Source: Ectobius pallidus (lineage: Eukaryota > Arthropoda > Insecta > Blattodea > Ectobiidae). From it: a stretch of 64,000 nt of DNA. The notes beneath the pieces are model-generated. The model had not been told where the DNA came from and searched no databases. It saw only the letters and a program-made list of their open reading frames with translations. Shown here piece after piece: positions 23,900-34,479 of this stretch (its first letter is position 1; the number at the start of each line of letters is the position of its first letter). Location of the stretch: assembly GCA_964059195.1 (NCBI GenBank), contig CAXKWD010000006.1, forward strand, positions 6,502,530-6,566,529, written 5' to 3'. The position numbers were made by a program, and so were the translations under genes.

Positions 23900-25670
23900 T
23901 GATTAATGCAGTGGGATGCAGACATTTTGGGGGGTCTGGTATTGAAGGAAGGTGCAGCATGCGTGTTACATTATTTAGTTGTGCGTTTGAACGCTGATTA
24001 GAATTGTGAAGCATTGTACTATGTCTTTCACCACAAATGTGGCATTTGAATACGCAACATACACTACTATGACCTTTAGTTTGAAGGCATACTTGGCATG
24101 CTTTATGAGTATTGACGAATCTCATTCTTTGCTCATGGGACATCATTTTGAAGCTGTCACATTGATACAATTCATGGATAACATTTTGCCTACAGCAAAT
24201 ACAAAGAGGACGTGAATTATACGTTCTGGAATTGTTGTGATTGTTTTGATTGCTGTTGTTTGAAACAACCTTATTATTAGTAGCAGGTTTTTGAGGGGGG
24301 CGATTGTGTGTAAAATTAGTGTTGTTTGTAAAATTAGCTTTAGCTTGAGATCCTATCGCTAAACTTGTCATCTGAAGGACTCTCACTTTCGACTCTAGGA
24401 AACCAAATAGTCCACTTAATGTGGTTAATTGATTAGGTTTAATAGAACTTTCCCATTCTTTAATGAAGGCTGGAGGTAATCTATCTAAGATTAACTTGGA
24501 GACAATTAAGTCTGTTAGGTTGACGTCAGTCTTTAAGGACTGGAGAGCGTGCATCGTACTTACAAAATGGTCAAGAAATTTTTGGAGAGAATTTGCTGAG
24601 TCTCGTTCAATAGTAGGCGCAGTAAACAAATGATCCAAATGCGTGTTCATGATCAATCGATCGTTGTCAAAACGTTCCGTGAGTGTTTTCCATGCAACTT
24701 CAAATGTGGCATCTGACACTGGAATATTCTGAATTATACAGAGTGTTTCTGTGGTGAGGCATGATTTCAAATATTGAAATTTATCAATATTAGTAATATG
24801 TTTATTACTTAGAATGAGTGATGTGAAAGTATCCCTAAATTCTACCCAAGCTATTGGATTGCCATCAAATTGGGGCAGTTTTATTTCTGGGAGTTTCGGA
24901 AGAATTGTTTGAGGTTCTGCATGATGGGAACCTTTGCTCGAAGAGTGCCTTGAAAGTGATTTTTCTGGCTGATATTTTGGCTTATTTTGTGAAATCAAAG
25001 AATCAAGAAAACCTAATGCTCGATGATAAGCTATTTCAATCTCTCGTCTCTGAACGTCTATGTCTTGAAAATCATCAGGGGTGACTTGCAAAGCTGAATC
25101 TTCATAAGCATCAAATAAATGGAGAAACATGGTTCTCATACTGATTGCTTCATGAAAATTTGCTTCACTTTGAATTTCAAACTCATGAATAGATTGAACA
25201 TAGGACATGAACTGGCGATTTAGCCTGTTGATGTGATTGATTTTTTGCTGTATGGCTTTTTGTGCTGCAATTTCTGCAGCTTCTACCTCGATACGGGCTT
25301 GTCTTTCTGCAGCTTCTGCTTCGATATGGGCTTGTCTTTCCTTAAACTCGGCTTCCGCATCAGCCTTAGATTTAAGATAACTAGCTTCTAGTTTATTTAT
25401 GTGTGAAGTGGCTTTAAGAATAGAATCTTCTACTTCCTCTCTATATGCCTGTTCTACATCGGAAAAATCTAACTCTTCTATGTTAGTCTGAACATCTTCA
25501 AATCTAGCAACGAGTTGTGTTAGGTTAGCTTTCCTATCTAGAAGATCATTATAGGTCGCTTCATCATTTACAAGTAGTTGAGGTATGAGGTTGCAAAGAC
25601 GTGTAATTCTTGCTTTTACTGGAGCACGCTTCGCTCTGAAAGCTGCAAGGGTTTGCTCTAAAGTAGTCAT
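23844..25670 (-). pseudogene. BEL/Pao gag with zinc knuckles
   Basis: A 608-aa frame starting MTTLEQTLAAFRAKR. Residues 1-190 are strongly helical with an Ala/Glu-rich coiled-coil segment (AEFKERQAHIEAEAAERQ). Residues about 265-430 match the DUF1759-type gag core (LPQFDGNPIAWVEFRDTF). Near the C-terminus are Cys/His clusters (CICCRQN, CQVCLQTKGHSSVCC, CHICGERHSTMLH). The frame runs into the start of protease (TALIIVEDYKHQNQ), then stops because of the deletion junction near 23855. The start is supported by the long uninterrupted frame after 400 bp of leader. Confidence 0.9.
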
Positions 25671-26051
25671 TTTGATGATTCAAATTGAACTTACTTAATA
25701 AGATTGAAGTTAAATTAATTGTGCAATTTTGCCCGCGTTTTAAGATTGAATTGAGAAAAGAAACTTCAAGATTTTTAGTACAAAATAATGTGTGGTATGT
25801 TGTGTTACACTTTTCACTGTTTTTGTGTTTGTGTTCATGCAACATAAAAAATGAGTAGGTGTTGTGAAACCCTTTTTCACTGTGTCTACTGTATTTCTCA
25901 AATACTGGTCGTGCCAGGAGAATGGGTTTGACTTACCTTACGTTACAAATTCTTGCCCGCAGGTTTCAGAAAAATTAGGAAATATTGTCGGAGGACCACT
26001 TATAATAAGATTGATAAATTTAAAGTTCCATAGGCCACTATGGGACAGATC

Positions 26052-26069
26052 CCGGTTCGGAAAGGACCA
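26052..26069 (-). other. Candidate primer-binding site
   Basis: Two bases inside the 5' LTR, the minus strand reads TGGTCCTTTCCGAACCGG. It starts with the TGG that pairs with a tRNA CCA end and contains the complement of a TTCG-type T-arm. The tRNA was not identified. Confidence 0.5.
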
Positions 26070-26071
26070 AA

Positions 26072-27705
26072 TGTATAGGAGGCTAGTAGATGATACCAAT
26101 AGGTAGATTGGAAAGGGAAATTAGGTAAGAATGGACTGTAAGTTTCTGAAACCCTTGCCTTGCCTATACATGAAAGAACAAGAATTTGTAACCTTCTGGT
26201 GAATAACTGATATTTATTTTAACACTAAAAAAACACTGAGGTTATGATATACACTGAAAAATTGTTGAAGTTGATGCTTGAAGAGTTGATGATCTTGAAG
26301 AGATGACAAAGTTTCTTGATGTTGATGATGATAATTAAGACTGTAGCAGTTTATACTGAAGTTGAAGTTAAAGTTCCAAATAAAGTTTATAAATTGATTA
26401 TGATGAAATATTTCTTAAAGTAATAAATTACACTTAATAATGTGTAATGTGTTGATTGTCTATAAATCCTGAAGTTAGATGGATAAATTAAACACTTTGA
26501 AATGTGTTGGAAATGTTCACAAAGGAAAACGGATATGTTGAAATTGCAAGCGTCTATATGACGTCACCTTGGCGTGCCTAATGCTAAAGCGTCACCAAGC
26601 GAACAATGAAAGTTTATGGTGAAGTTCTTTCTTCACGTAGTAAATTAATTTTTTAATTAATTGAAATTGGTTTCAAATAAAAGGTAGATGTGAAGTTGAA
26701 GATTTTCTTCAATTAATAGATATAAGAAGTAACAAGATATGCTAAGCTCGCCCACGCGAAACTATTATTTGAGTGATATTAGTAATCAAATTTCTTATCT
26801 GAAAATTGATGATTTGAAGTTGAAATCAAATCCTTGCTGGATTGAAGATTTCTAGTAGAAATTCAGCTCCCAGTTCCTTGGATACTGAAGAAGGCTGAAG
26901 ATTGAAAAGTTGATGATGATATTGGGAAGTACTTTCTCCCAAGTAGGAATGAATGAGAAAACACGTCTGATTGCTTCAAACTCGACGTGTGAACTAACTA
27001 ACTGAATGCTTTTGAATGTTCTACTGGGTTTGAGAGGGAAATCCCCAATAAACTTAGCAAAATTATATTTATAAGAGAATGCGTCACAAGTAAATTTGAC
27101 GTGAAAAAATACTAACAAATGCAATGGACAATAACACCATGGATTTAGAGTATAAATCAAATATAAAAACTATACAAAAAATCTATATAATAATAAAAAC
27201 TTGCATATTTGTTTGAGGAAACTACGTGAGTTTTTTGTTGGAAATTGGCAACATTGAAAATCGAAGCGAGTCAGTATCGATATATTGTCAGGTCGAAGTA
27301 CTCTCGCGAAGTAATTTTACAATAACAGATGAGTATCACCATGCGAATACACATGTAATAACTATTTTATTTCTTTTAATAAACAAATAATGGTTTTAAA
27401 GGAACAATATTAAATATGTGAAGCTGTGAGTATGATGCCAGACACTTTAATATTATTCTAAAGCTCGTGGAACATATGTGAATATTGCACGTTTGAAAGT
27501 GGGGTTATGTTTACTTACAAACTATCTTAATTTAGCTCAAATAATATTTATTATGATAGATTATACAAAACTAAGTTCAGAATCGCAATCCACGTGTCAA
27601 ATATTCAGTTTGAACATAAATGTGAAAAGATCTACAATAAATGACTTTAATGTGGTCGTAATTTAGGCCTATGTTTTGGCTATCCAAGTTTTGTGTAATT
27701 ATACA
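26072..27705 (-). repeat. 5' LTR of BEL/Pao element
   Basis: 1634 bp, the partner of 18320-19958 and nearly identical to it. It would carry the promoter for the minus-strand genomic RNA; no specific promoter element could be fixed. The adjacent leader (25671-26071) holds the candidate primer-binding site and no separate gene. Confidence 0.92.
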
Positions 27706-27710
27706 ATCAC

Positions 27711-29058
27711 TCATAACAATAAAAAACAGGAAAGCAACAGGACAGGATGGACTGAATGCAGAGTTGTTTAAATATGGAGGAATTTTGCTAAAGCTCCGAT
27801 TGCTACATTTTTATAATATGTGCTGGAAAAAAATAGGTATCCCAGAAGAATGGCTTACGGCCCAAACGATTTCCATATACAAGAAAGGGAAACGTAACGA
27901 TTGCAACAACTATAGAGGAATATGCTTGCTGGATACGGCCTATAAAATATTTGCAAAAATAATAAACAAGAGATTGCAAAGTATAGCAGAATATCTGATC
28001 TTAGAAGAACAAAGTGGATTTAGGAAAGGCAGATCCTGTGTAGATAATATCTTTATTGTTAAGCAGATTATTGAGAAGCACAGAGAGTTTAATAAAGAAA
28101 CGCATATAGCATTTATTGATTTTGAAAAGGCCTTCGATCGAGTAAACCGATGCAAAATGTGGCAAATATTAGAAGAAAGAGGATATCCACAACATCTTAT
28201 AAAAGTTATACAATGCTTCTACTACCAAACAAAGATAAGTGTAAAAAACAATGATAAAATTTCTACAAAACTTATGACTAATCAAGGTGTCAGACTTGAT
28301 GATCTAGTGAGAAAATGGAGACAACTAGTGAATGTAGGTTTTAGAATATCAAAGGATAACTATTTAAATATATTATTATTTGCCGATGATTTGATTATTA
28401 TCCAAAATAATGAGTCTGCCCTACAAAAATCTGTTTTTAAGTTGAATGAAATTTGTGAGCAATACAATATGAAAATCTCTATGACAAAAACAAAAGTAAT
28501 GGCGTTCATAGGAAAAGAGCCGGTTAGAACAAAAATAGTTATTAATAACTGTTGTATAGAACAGGTGAGCCATTTTAATTATTTGGGAAGTGATATTGGA
28601 TTTGATAAGGAATATGATGTAGACAATAAAATATGTAAATTCCAAAGAGTGTGTGGAACAATTAATCGAACTTTTAGAAATAAAGTATGTAAAGAAACAA
28701 AGTTAAAATTTTACAAAGTTATGGCTGTACCTGTGCTATCATATGGAAGTGAAACATGGACTCTAACTAAAAAACAGCGAAGTAGAATACAGGCTTCAGA
28801 AATGAAATTTCTACGGAGTATAAAGGGATGTACAAGAAGAGATCACATCACAAATGAAAATATAAGAGAAGAGCTAGGCATCTTTAGTACGAATGAAAGA
28901 TTGAAAGGTTTTAAACAACAGTGGAAAGAACACGTTGAAAGAATGCCAGACTCAAGACTCACAAAACAAATCATGAAATATAAACCGAAAGGAGAAAGAT
29001 CTGTAGGCAGACCCAAGAAACGATGGCTGGAGGACTTCGAAGGCGGAACAGGCAATTG
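27711..29058 (+). pseudogene. RTE-type LINE reverse transcriptase, internal deletion
   Basis: The open frame follows directly from the LTR-element junction: TIKNRKATGQDGLNAELFKY, KKGKRNDCNNYRGICLL, FRKGRSCVDNIFIVKQII and AFIDFEKAFDRVNR. It then has the box LFADDLIII and the C-terminal part with YGSETWTLTKKQRSRIQ and GRPKKRWLEDF. Between MTNQGVR and LDDLVRKW the usual QGCSLSP...NIYI segment of motif B is missing in frame. That alone should inactivate the enzyme, independent of the BEL/Pao insertion. Confidence 0.88.
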
Positions 29059-29105
29059 ACTGCCTATGCCATGAAGTGAAGAAGAAGAAGAAGAAAAGTT
29101 GTAGT

Positions 29106-29200
29106 ATTATATGTAATAACTCATATTTCCTTCATGTTTTAATGAAGCAGAATAAGTAAACTTTTCAAATATTAATTCGTGATCAATTAACATTAAATTG
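29106..29200. other. Short AT-rich flank of LINE target site
   Basis: Pre-insertion sequence continuing from 17391 once the LINE is removed. Nothing else seen. Confidence 0.5.
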
Positions 29201-29455
29201 TCCCCCGCCTTGGGTTAGTCGGTAGCACGCTTGCCTTCCACTCCGGCGGCCCGGGTTCGATTCAGCAGTGAAAAATCTCTTTCCCGGGTTCGTGACTGGG
29301 TGCCTGTGTTTGTCCTTAGGTTTAAATGTGAGGTAGGGGACTGGATGAATGAATTATTGGGTGGGCGGGTAATAGTTTTCATTAATTTTATAATTGTAAT
29401 ATATAACTACTTAGTACATATAAATAATACAACAATAAACTTAATGAAATAGAGG
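29201..29455 (+). repeat. tRNA-derived SINE
   Basis: The head resembles a tRNA with RNA polymerase III boxes: an A-box-like TTAGTCGGTAGC near 29213-29224 and a B-box GGGTTCGATTC near 29252-29262, about 30 bp apart as in tRNAs. A non-tRNA body (gtgactgggtgcctgtg, gtgaggtaggggactgg) and an AT-rich tail follow. The lack of good acceptor-stem pairing and the long body argue against a working tRNA gene. Confidence 0.7.
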
Positions 29456-29720
29456 ATAATGAAAGAAATTATTTCTTAATTAAATACAGGATGACAAATT
29501 ATTCTGACTGGACAAGCTGGCGAGTTTCAAAATTTGCAGGATCAGTTCAGAGGATGTAGTCATAATAAATGAGCGACGATCCTATGGCTGTAGATGCACA
29601 TGAAACTAAAATGTTATTTGTGATGAACTATTTCACTGACGTGTAATTGAAAATAGGTTAACTCGCTGAAGGCCAATCTTGATGTAGAAATCAAAAATGA
29701 GTGGGCTGTATTATTGCAAA
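29456..29720. other. Spacer, nothing recognised
   Basis: No ORF or repeat partner could be supported between the SINE tail and the transposase remnant. Confidence 0.4.
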
Positions 29721-29724
29721 TTTA

Positions 29725-30475
29725 TAAAACATAATTTTGTCGTATGCATACTAACATACGCACAAACATATCTTCTTCTCCTGCATTCCAGAACATAAAC
29801 TCATTTATGTATGAGGGGAAGAGTTGCCTGGTGGTGCCAAACTGCCTGCGGAGTTTTCTCTTCGCCCTCATCCATAGATTCTCTATAATTTTGGGTATGT
29901 ACGTCTGGATGTATGGGGTCCACAAAATGCTCTTGATGTATGATGACGGAATGGAGATAGATAACATTTTGTATCGAGTCTATATTGTTGTATGATCCCC
30001 ATCCGTCTGACATTATGTGTGTCCCCGGGAGTATGTGCTACTATACCAGGGGCCGCCGTCCTGTCTGGTACCTCCACCATAAAACTTCGGCCAGATTCCC
30101 GCTCCACGCCACGAAAAACCCAATGGCCTTCCATAAGTGCACCCATGTGATATTTTCTATGGAAGAACTTGGTCTCATCGATTCCCACCGTCCTATTCAT
30201 TCCATCATCATTGAAACCACCCAGGGTGATGGGATTCCTGTTGAGGTAAGTCTCGCATTCCTCACGGAGGGAATTGCACCAGTCCACAATGGTGGAATGC
30301 GAGACTTTCGTCTCCCGAACAATGACGTTCTGCGGCAAATCCAGGCACCAACAATATATAATTAAAACTATTTGTATGAGGGTAAGGTGGCTTCTTTCGA
30401 AAAAAACTTCCCTCTCTTATTGTCCTTCTCACACCGCATGGGAGACAACACCACCTCACGCCATTCACGCCTTGT
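29725..30475 (-). pseudogene. Merlin/IS1016 (ISXO2-type) transposase remnant
   Basis: Four overlapping minus-strand frames read in order as one transposase. They are a Cys-containing N-terminal part (WCCLPCGVRRTIREGSFF), LPQNVIVRETKVSHSTIVDW (the first bases read in another phase), and the catalytic region VGIDETKFFHRKYHMG and GHWVFRGVERESGR. After a frame change come SDGWGSYNNID and HQEHFVDPIHPDVHTQN, then ENLWMRAKRKLRRQFGT. This is the ISXO2/DDE order (D in GIDE, D in SDGW, E in ENLW). At least three frameshifts make it inactive. I did not identify terminal inverted repeats. Confidence 0.85.
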
Positions 30476-31675
30476 CAATAGAAAACTAAGTAGCAGTTCT
30501 CATGACAATCACCTTGCTGCCTGTAGTGGTGTCGACAAAGCTACAGATAAATCTAACATGTTCCATCTTTCCAATAAAATTTGACCAATTGCCAAAATAT
30601 TGTTATTATTAACGAGGGTATGTTCGCATTGTCTTCCTGCCATCTCTAAGATTACTGACAGAGCTATAAAATTCTTGCATGCACCCATGGTGCATAAAAC
30701 TTAGCAGTCAACTGTCTGAAGGGAGTATGGCTTTCCCTGTGCCTTTTAACAAGAAATCCACTTAATGTCCAATTCTTCTCACCTCCGAGAAGGCCTACGC
30801 AATAACCATCAGTTTGCCATTGTGTTTCTGAATATGAGTTCCTTCTTTTCATACGGAAGACTAGTATCTTAAAATAATTCTTAAAATTACCAGTCCTTTA
30901 GAAATATACAAATGAAGTTTCTGCGTACGCAGTTAGACCATTGTTTAAAGGGTTGACACCTGGCGGCATTGTGGTCGTAGTGGCTTTCACTCATGTTACG
31001 GAAAATTCCAGCTCGCTATTCGGCCGTTCCCTCTCATCTGTGGCTTATTCAGACAATTGTAATTGTTTATAAATTCTATTTGTTCATTACTATCAACATC
31101 AGGTAAATTATTAATCATTGCAATGAAATTTTATCCTGATTGTGCTTAGTTTGATACCAAACATGGCTATTGGCAATTATTATAATATATAATATAATAA
31201 TTATCCTTCATTTAATCACCTAGCATTTTAATGTAAGAGTACATTTATTCATATGATTTAATTCTGCTGGATTATTCAGAACTGTATTAAAGACATATTT
31301 TGTTACTAAAGAAGTAAGTACTACTTGGACACCCTTAGCAAAAAAGAAATTCTTTCTGAACTGGCATGCCCATCAAATTACCCCTAGCAAATATGTGCTA
31401 TTTAAAAAAGAAAGAAAAAAATGATTCTCTATTACTACAACTTAACTGCAATGTTTACAATAAACCTGTAATAAAAATAACTATGAACACTTGGCGGAGA
31501 TTCTCAAATAAGAACGATTGTCTGTTGTCTGAAAGTAACGATTTGTACATGAAAAGCTCCTCTTTACCCAAGGGTGAAGCCAATTGTGGACAAGATATGG
31601 AAGAAATGAATATTGTTTATAGGCCTATTACTTGTTGAAGTTTGCCTTCTTAAATATAACCAACTAACTCCGTGG
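30476..31675. other. 1.2-kb stretch without recognised gene
   Basis: AT-rich sequence. A 90-codon frame at 31366-31638 has no recognisable motif and low-complexity Lys/Leu content, and I do not call it a gene. No internal repeats were seen. Confidence 0.4.
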
Positions 31676-31785
31676 CGCTAACATCCTACCACCTACCATA
31701 GGCAGACGGCACGATTTGGGGGCATGCCGACACCCACGACCGTTAATGGTGGTTTCCATGATGGAGCCGCTACTTCTCTATCAAC
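31676..31785 (+). repeat. Dispersed SINE-like repeat, left part
   Basis: It shares strings with the copy at 61428-61586: 'accataggcaga', 'gggggcatg', 'cacccac/atgg', 'gtggtttccatgat', 'gccgct-cttctctatcaac'. It is interrupted at its TA (31786) by the transposon with the 467-aa ORF. The right part resumes at 33882-33902 (TAgctcctcaatt). The family resembles a widespread insect repeat with a 'ggcgc-a-agccctgaaggg' start. Confidence 0.6.
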
Positions 31786-33883
31786 TACACAAAAATTCAG
31801 CCCAGGAAGTTACTGTGTATTTGGAATAGGGAACCGTGTTGCCTTTTAACAGTAGCTTTAAGGGAAAATCCTTACATAAATCTGAAATTTGCAACACAGC
31901 AGGTGCATAGATGTCTAATCTGCAATCCCAGCCACCCCCTCTTAAAGAAAAACCAGATGTGGAAACCAGTCACCACTTGTCACAGAGCTGAAGCTGTTCT
32001 ATATTACCCTGTGTGAAAGTGTCGCCTCTCTTGTGTCGTATGATTTAATACTGCATTCGTACGTTTTATGTTATTCTACAATAGTTATTTCTTTTACATT
32101 TATCCTTCGTGATAGCTTATAGTTTTTGTGTTTATTTTGTTATATTATCTTTAGTTTAAATCTAGTAGGAATAAATTAGTGTAATTATTTCAGTTATTGA
32201 GTTGAAACAATGGAAACGTCCCCGGAATGCTACAAAAAATTGAGTAACCGGAAAAGAATTTTGCGTTCCGATGAAAGAACGATGGTTTTGAATGTCTATT
32301 TGTACTTTCGAAGTAAATTTTCATTCAGTGTGACGGAAGCTGCCAAGCATACCGCAGCAGCCACTAAAATTTCCTACAAACTAGTGATAACAATAAGGAA
32401 AGAACTTAAAATGAAGGGAACTGTTTCAACACCCGTTAAAAAGAAGAGCCCTGGAATACAAAAGACAAGAATGCAAAAATACGATTCTCACACTCTGTCT
32501 GCAATAAGGCGTCGTGTTCACATGTTTTATAAGGGAAACACACTACCAACGCTGAAAACTGTGAAATCAGCCCTTGATGAAGACCCTGATATGCCTACTG
32601 TATCTATTTCCACATTAAGAAGGATAATGCTGGATATAGGCTTTCAGTTCACGAAAAGAAGTAAGAACTCTATGTTGATCGACAGAAGTGACATTATTGC
32701 TTGGAGACATAGATACTTGAGGGCTATGAGACGTCACAGGGCAAACAATAGAAACATTGTTTATACCGATGAAACCTGGTTAAATGCAGGCTGCACCACC
32801 TCTAAATCTTGGGTGGACACAAGAATTCGATCTGCATCAGAAGCCTGGAAGCAAGGTCTAACTAAAGGGAATAAAATGCCCTCAGGCAAAGGTGGGTCTA
32901 TAATATTAGTCCATGCAGGGAATGAAAATGGTTTCATTCCTGAAGCTAAGTTAATTTATCATGGAAAGAAAGATGGCGACTATCATGATGAAATGACTGG
33001 ACCCATGTATGAAAAGTATTTTTCAGAGAAATTGCTTCCAAATATACCAGCTAATAGCGTCATAGTGCTAGACAATGCTTCTGTACATTCCAGGAAGAAT
33101 GAAAAAATCCCTACAAAGAGTAACACGAAGGGAGTTATTAAATCGTGGCTAATCTCCAAAGGTATCTACATCGATGATGAAATGCATAAGACGGAGCTTG
33201 TGGAGATATTGGAATCTGTTCGAACTCGATACGAACCTAAATGTATTGTCGACGAAATGGCTCGACAACATGGACATGAGGTATTGAGACTCCCACCTTA
33301 TCATTGTGAATTAAATCCCATTGAAGAGGTGTGGAGTCAAATTAAGAGGAAAGTGTCACAAGAGAACACTACTTTCAATATAAATAAGGTTCGGGAACTC
33401 TTGGAATCTAGTATTAATGAAGTGACACAACAACAGTGGTCTAATTATGTGCGACACATAGAAGATGTTGAACTACGCATGTGGGAAACGGACGGCCTGC
33501 TGGATCTGATACACGATAATGTTGTGATAAATCTTGAAGAATCTGAAGAAAATAGCAGCGACGATAGTGGGAACGAATATGAAAATTTAGGAGTAGCTCC
33601 TCTTCCCGATTAATGGTGAGTTTATCATCTACTTAAATTCCTTGTTTTACTTGTACTTACTGACACTAACATTTTGAAAGCAGTTGCGTAGAGTAAAAGG
33701 AAAATATTTTTAGAATGGGTATTACATGGGGATAGAGCAGATTCTGCTAGCCTGTGACCTTCCCCATCCCCCTACTCAAAGTACCGTTACTGTTAGTTTG
33801 GCAACATCACCCTGGTCCAGTGGTGTGAGTTGATTCCTGCCCCATAAGACCTGTAGTAACTTGCTGGGCTGAATTTTAGTGTA
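31786..33883 (+). mobile_element. IS630-Tc1-mariner-type transposon with intact transposase
   Basis: The element lies between TA dinucleotides at 31786-31787 and 33882-33883. The inverted termini match in 25 of about 28 positions: left CACAAAAATTCAGCCCAGGA, right (reverse complement) CACTAAAATTCAGCCCAGCA. It encloses one uninterrupted transposase ORF (32210-33613). Intact ends, an intact ORF and a complete target site suggest a recent and possibly competent copy. Confidence 0.88.
32210..33613 (+). CDS. Transposase, DDE type with ~83-residue D-E spacing
   Basis: Intact 467-aa ORF. Residues 15-75 look like a helix-turn-helix region and about 100-155 like a second winged-helix part. The catalytic core shows YTDETWLN (D187), VIVLDNASVHS (D288) and LPPYHCELNPIEEVW (E372). 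That gives D-to-E spacing of 83 residues, against 34-39 in ordinary Tc1/mariner enzymes. I recall a DD82E group called Sailor, and this protein may belong there (inference from spacing). The C-terminus is acidic with a Ser/Glu run. It would cut and paste the element whose ends flank it. The start is the first ATG of the frame, 422 bp inside the left end. Confidence 0.87.
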   Translation: METSPECYKKLSNRKRILRSDERTMVLNVYLYFRSKFSFSVTEAAKHTAAATKISYKLVITIRKELKMKGTVSTPVKKKSPGIQKTRMQKYDSHTLSAIRRRVHMFYKGNTLPTLKTVKSALDEDPDMPTVSISTLRRIMLDIGFQFTKRSKNSMLIDRSDIIAWRHRYLRAMRRHRANNRNIVYTDETWLNAGCTTSKSWVDTRIRSASEAWKQGLTKGNKMPSGKGGSIILVHAGNENGFIPEAKLIYHGKKDGDYHDEMTGPMYEKYFSEKLLPNIPANSVIVLDNASVHSRKNEKIPTKSNTKGVIKSWLISKGIYIDDEMHKTELVEILESVRTRYEPKCIVDEMARQHGHEVLRLPPYHCELNPIEEVWSQIKRKVSQENTTFNINKVRELLESSINEVTQQQWSNYVRHIEDVELRMWETDGLLDLIHDNVVINLEESEENSSDDSGNEYENLGVAPLPD

Positions 33884-33902
33884 GCTCCTCAATTTGAATT
33901 CA
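33882..33902 (+). repeat. Dispersed SINE-like repeat, right part
   Basis: Remainder of the repeat split by the transposon (TAgctcctcaatttgaatt). It borders directly on sequence homologous to the zinc-finger leader. Confidence 0.45.
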
Positions 33903-34037
33903 CTTGTTGATTGTGCAGAAGCTGCTGTATTTTCACGAGTCACTAATATAATAGTGGAAAGGTGCGCTCGAGTTGAGCATTAGATATAGATTCGTCTTTG
34001 CTGTAGTCTGTTATTGTTTTCGTTCTTTTCTTGCACT

Positions 34038-34479
34038 CTACGATGTGGTATTTCCCGCACTTTTTATCACATAAAACACATATGCAGGTTCCAGACGGCT
34101 CGAGGAACTTCTAGTTTGTGCATATTTTGTGGTGAAACCCGTGTACTGCGAGTCTTGTTGTAACGTATTCGGGATATTGTATGAGGCTCTGATGGCTGCT
34201 GCCGCTCTCTCTTGAATGTGCATCCTGAACGATGTTGTTGTTGTTTGCATTGAAATTCCCAGGTATTTGTATTTCCCTACTATTTGGAGTGGCTCATTGT
34301 ATAGTGTTATTGCATCTCTGGGTGAGGATTTCCCTCCTTTCCTGAAGTTCATTTGCACTGTCTTCTCTTTGTTTATATCCAGGTTGTTTTTCTCCGCCCA
34401 TGTCTCTAATCTTTTCATTGCCTTTTGCACGTCCTTTTCTGCGGATCCTATCACCATATCGTCTGCATACAGTATCATC
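34038..34479 (-). pseudogene. LINE reverse transcriptase fragment (YADD region)
   Basis: Minus-strand frame with ILYADDMVIGSAEKDVQKAM, INKEKTVQMNFRKGG and VGKYKYLGISMQ, the segment from RT box YADD into the thumb. The upstream residues are beyond the hAT insertion at 39503-39544 (MEKNTKADD). The downstream thumb and C-terminus are degenerate and short. Clade not determined. Confidence 0.75.

Larger units (their letters stand above)
18320..27705 (-). mobile_element. BEL/Pao LTR retrotransposon, young insertion
   Basis: Reverse-strand element of 9386 bp with two long LTRs (18320-19958 and 26072-27705) and gag-pol between. The 5-bp duplication ATCAC lies at 18315-18319 and 27706-27710. On the plus strand the LTRs start TGTATAGGAGG and end AATTATACA. 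By eye the LTRs differ by only three substitutions and three small indels over 1.63 kb, so insertion is recent. The copy is nonetheless defective: the protease core is deleted and there is a frameshift in the RNase H region. It lies inside the RTE-type LINE. Confidence 0.93.
17392..29092 (+). mobile_element. RTE-type LINE, 5'-truncated, split by BEL/Pao element
   Basis: The 13-bp sequence GAAAAGTTGTAGT at 17379-17391 recurs at 29093-29105 and is an exact target-site duplication around the whole structure. The 5' end is truncated in the endonuclease (starts GGGGACTTAAATGC), and the 3' end is a (GAA)n tail at about 29077-29092. The LINE itself is about 2.3 kb: 17392-18319 plus 27706-29092. The intervening 9.4 kb is a later LTR-element insertion with its own duplication (ATCAC). 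Confidence 0.9.

Noticed and set aside
29201..29270. tRNA gene with A and B boxes
   Set aside because: It continues into a SINE-like body, and the cloverleaf stems do not pair well.
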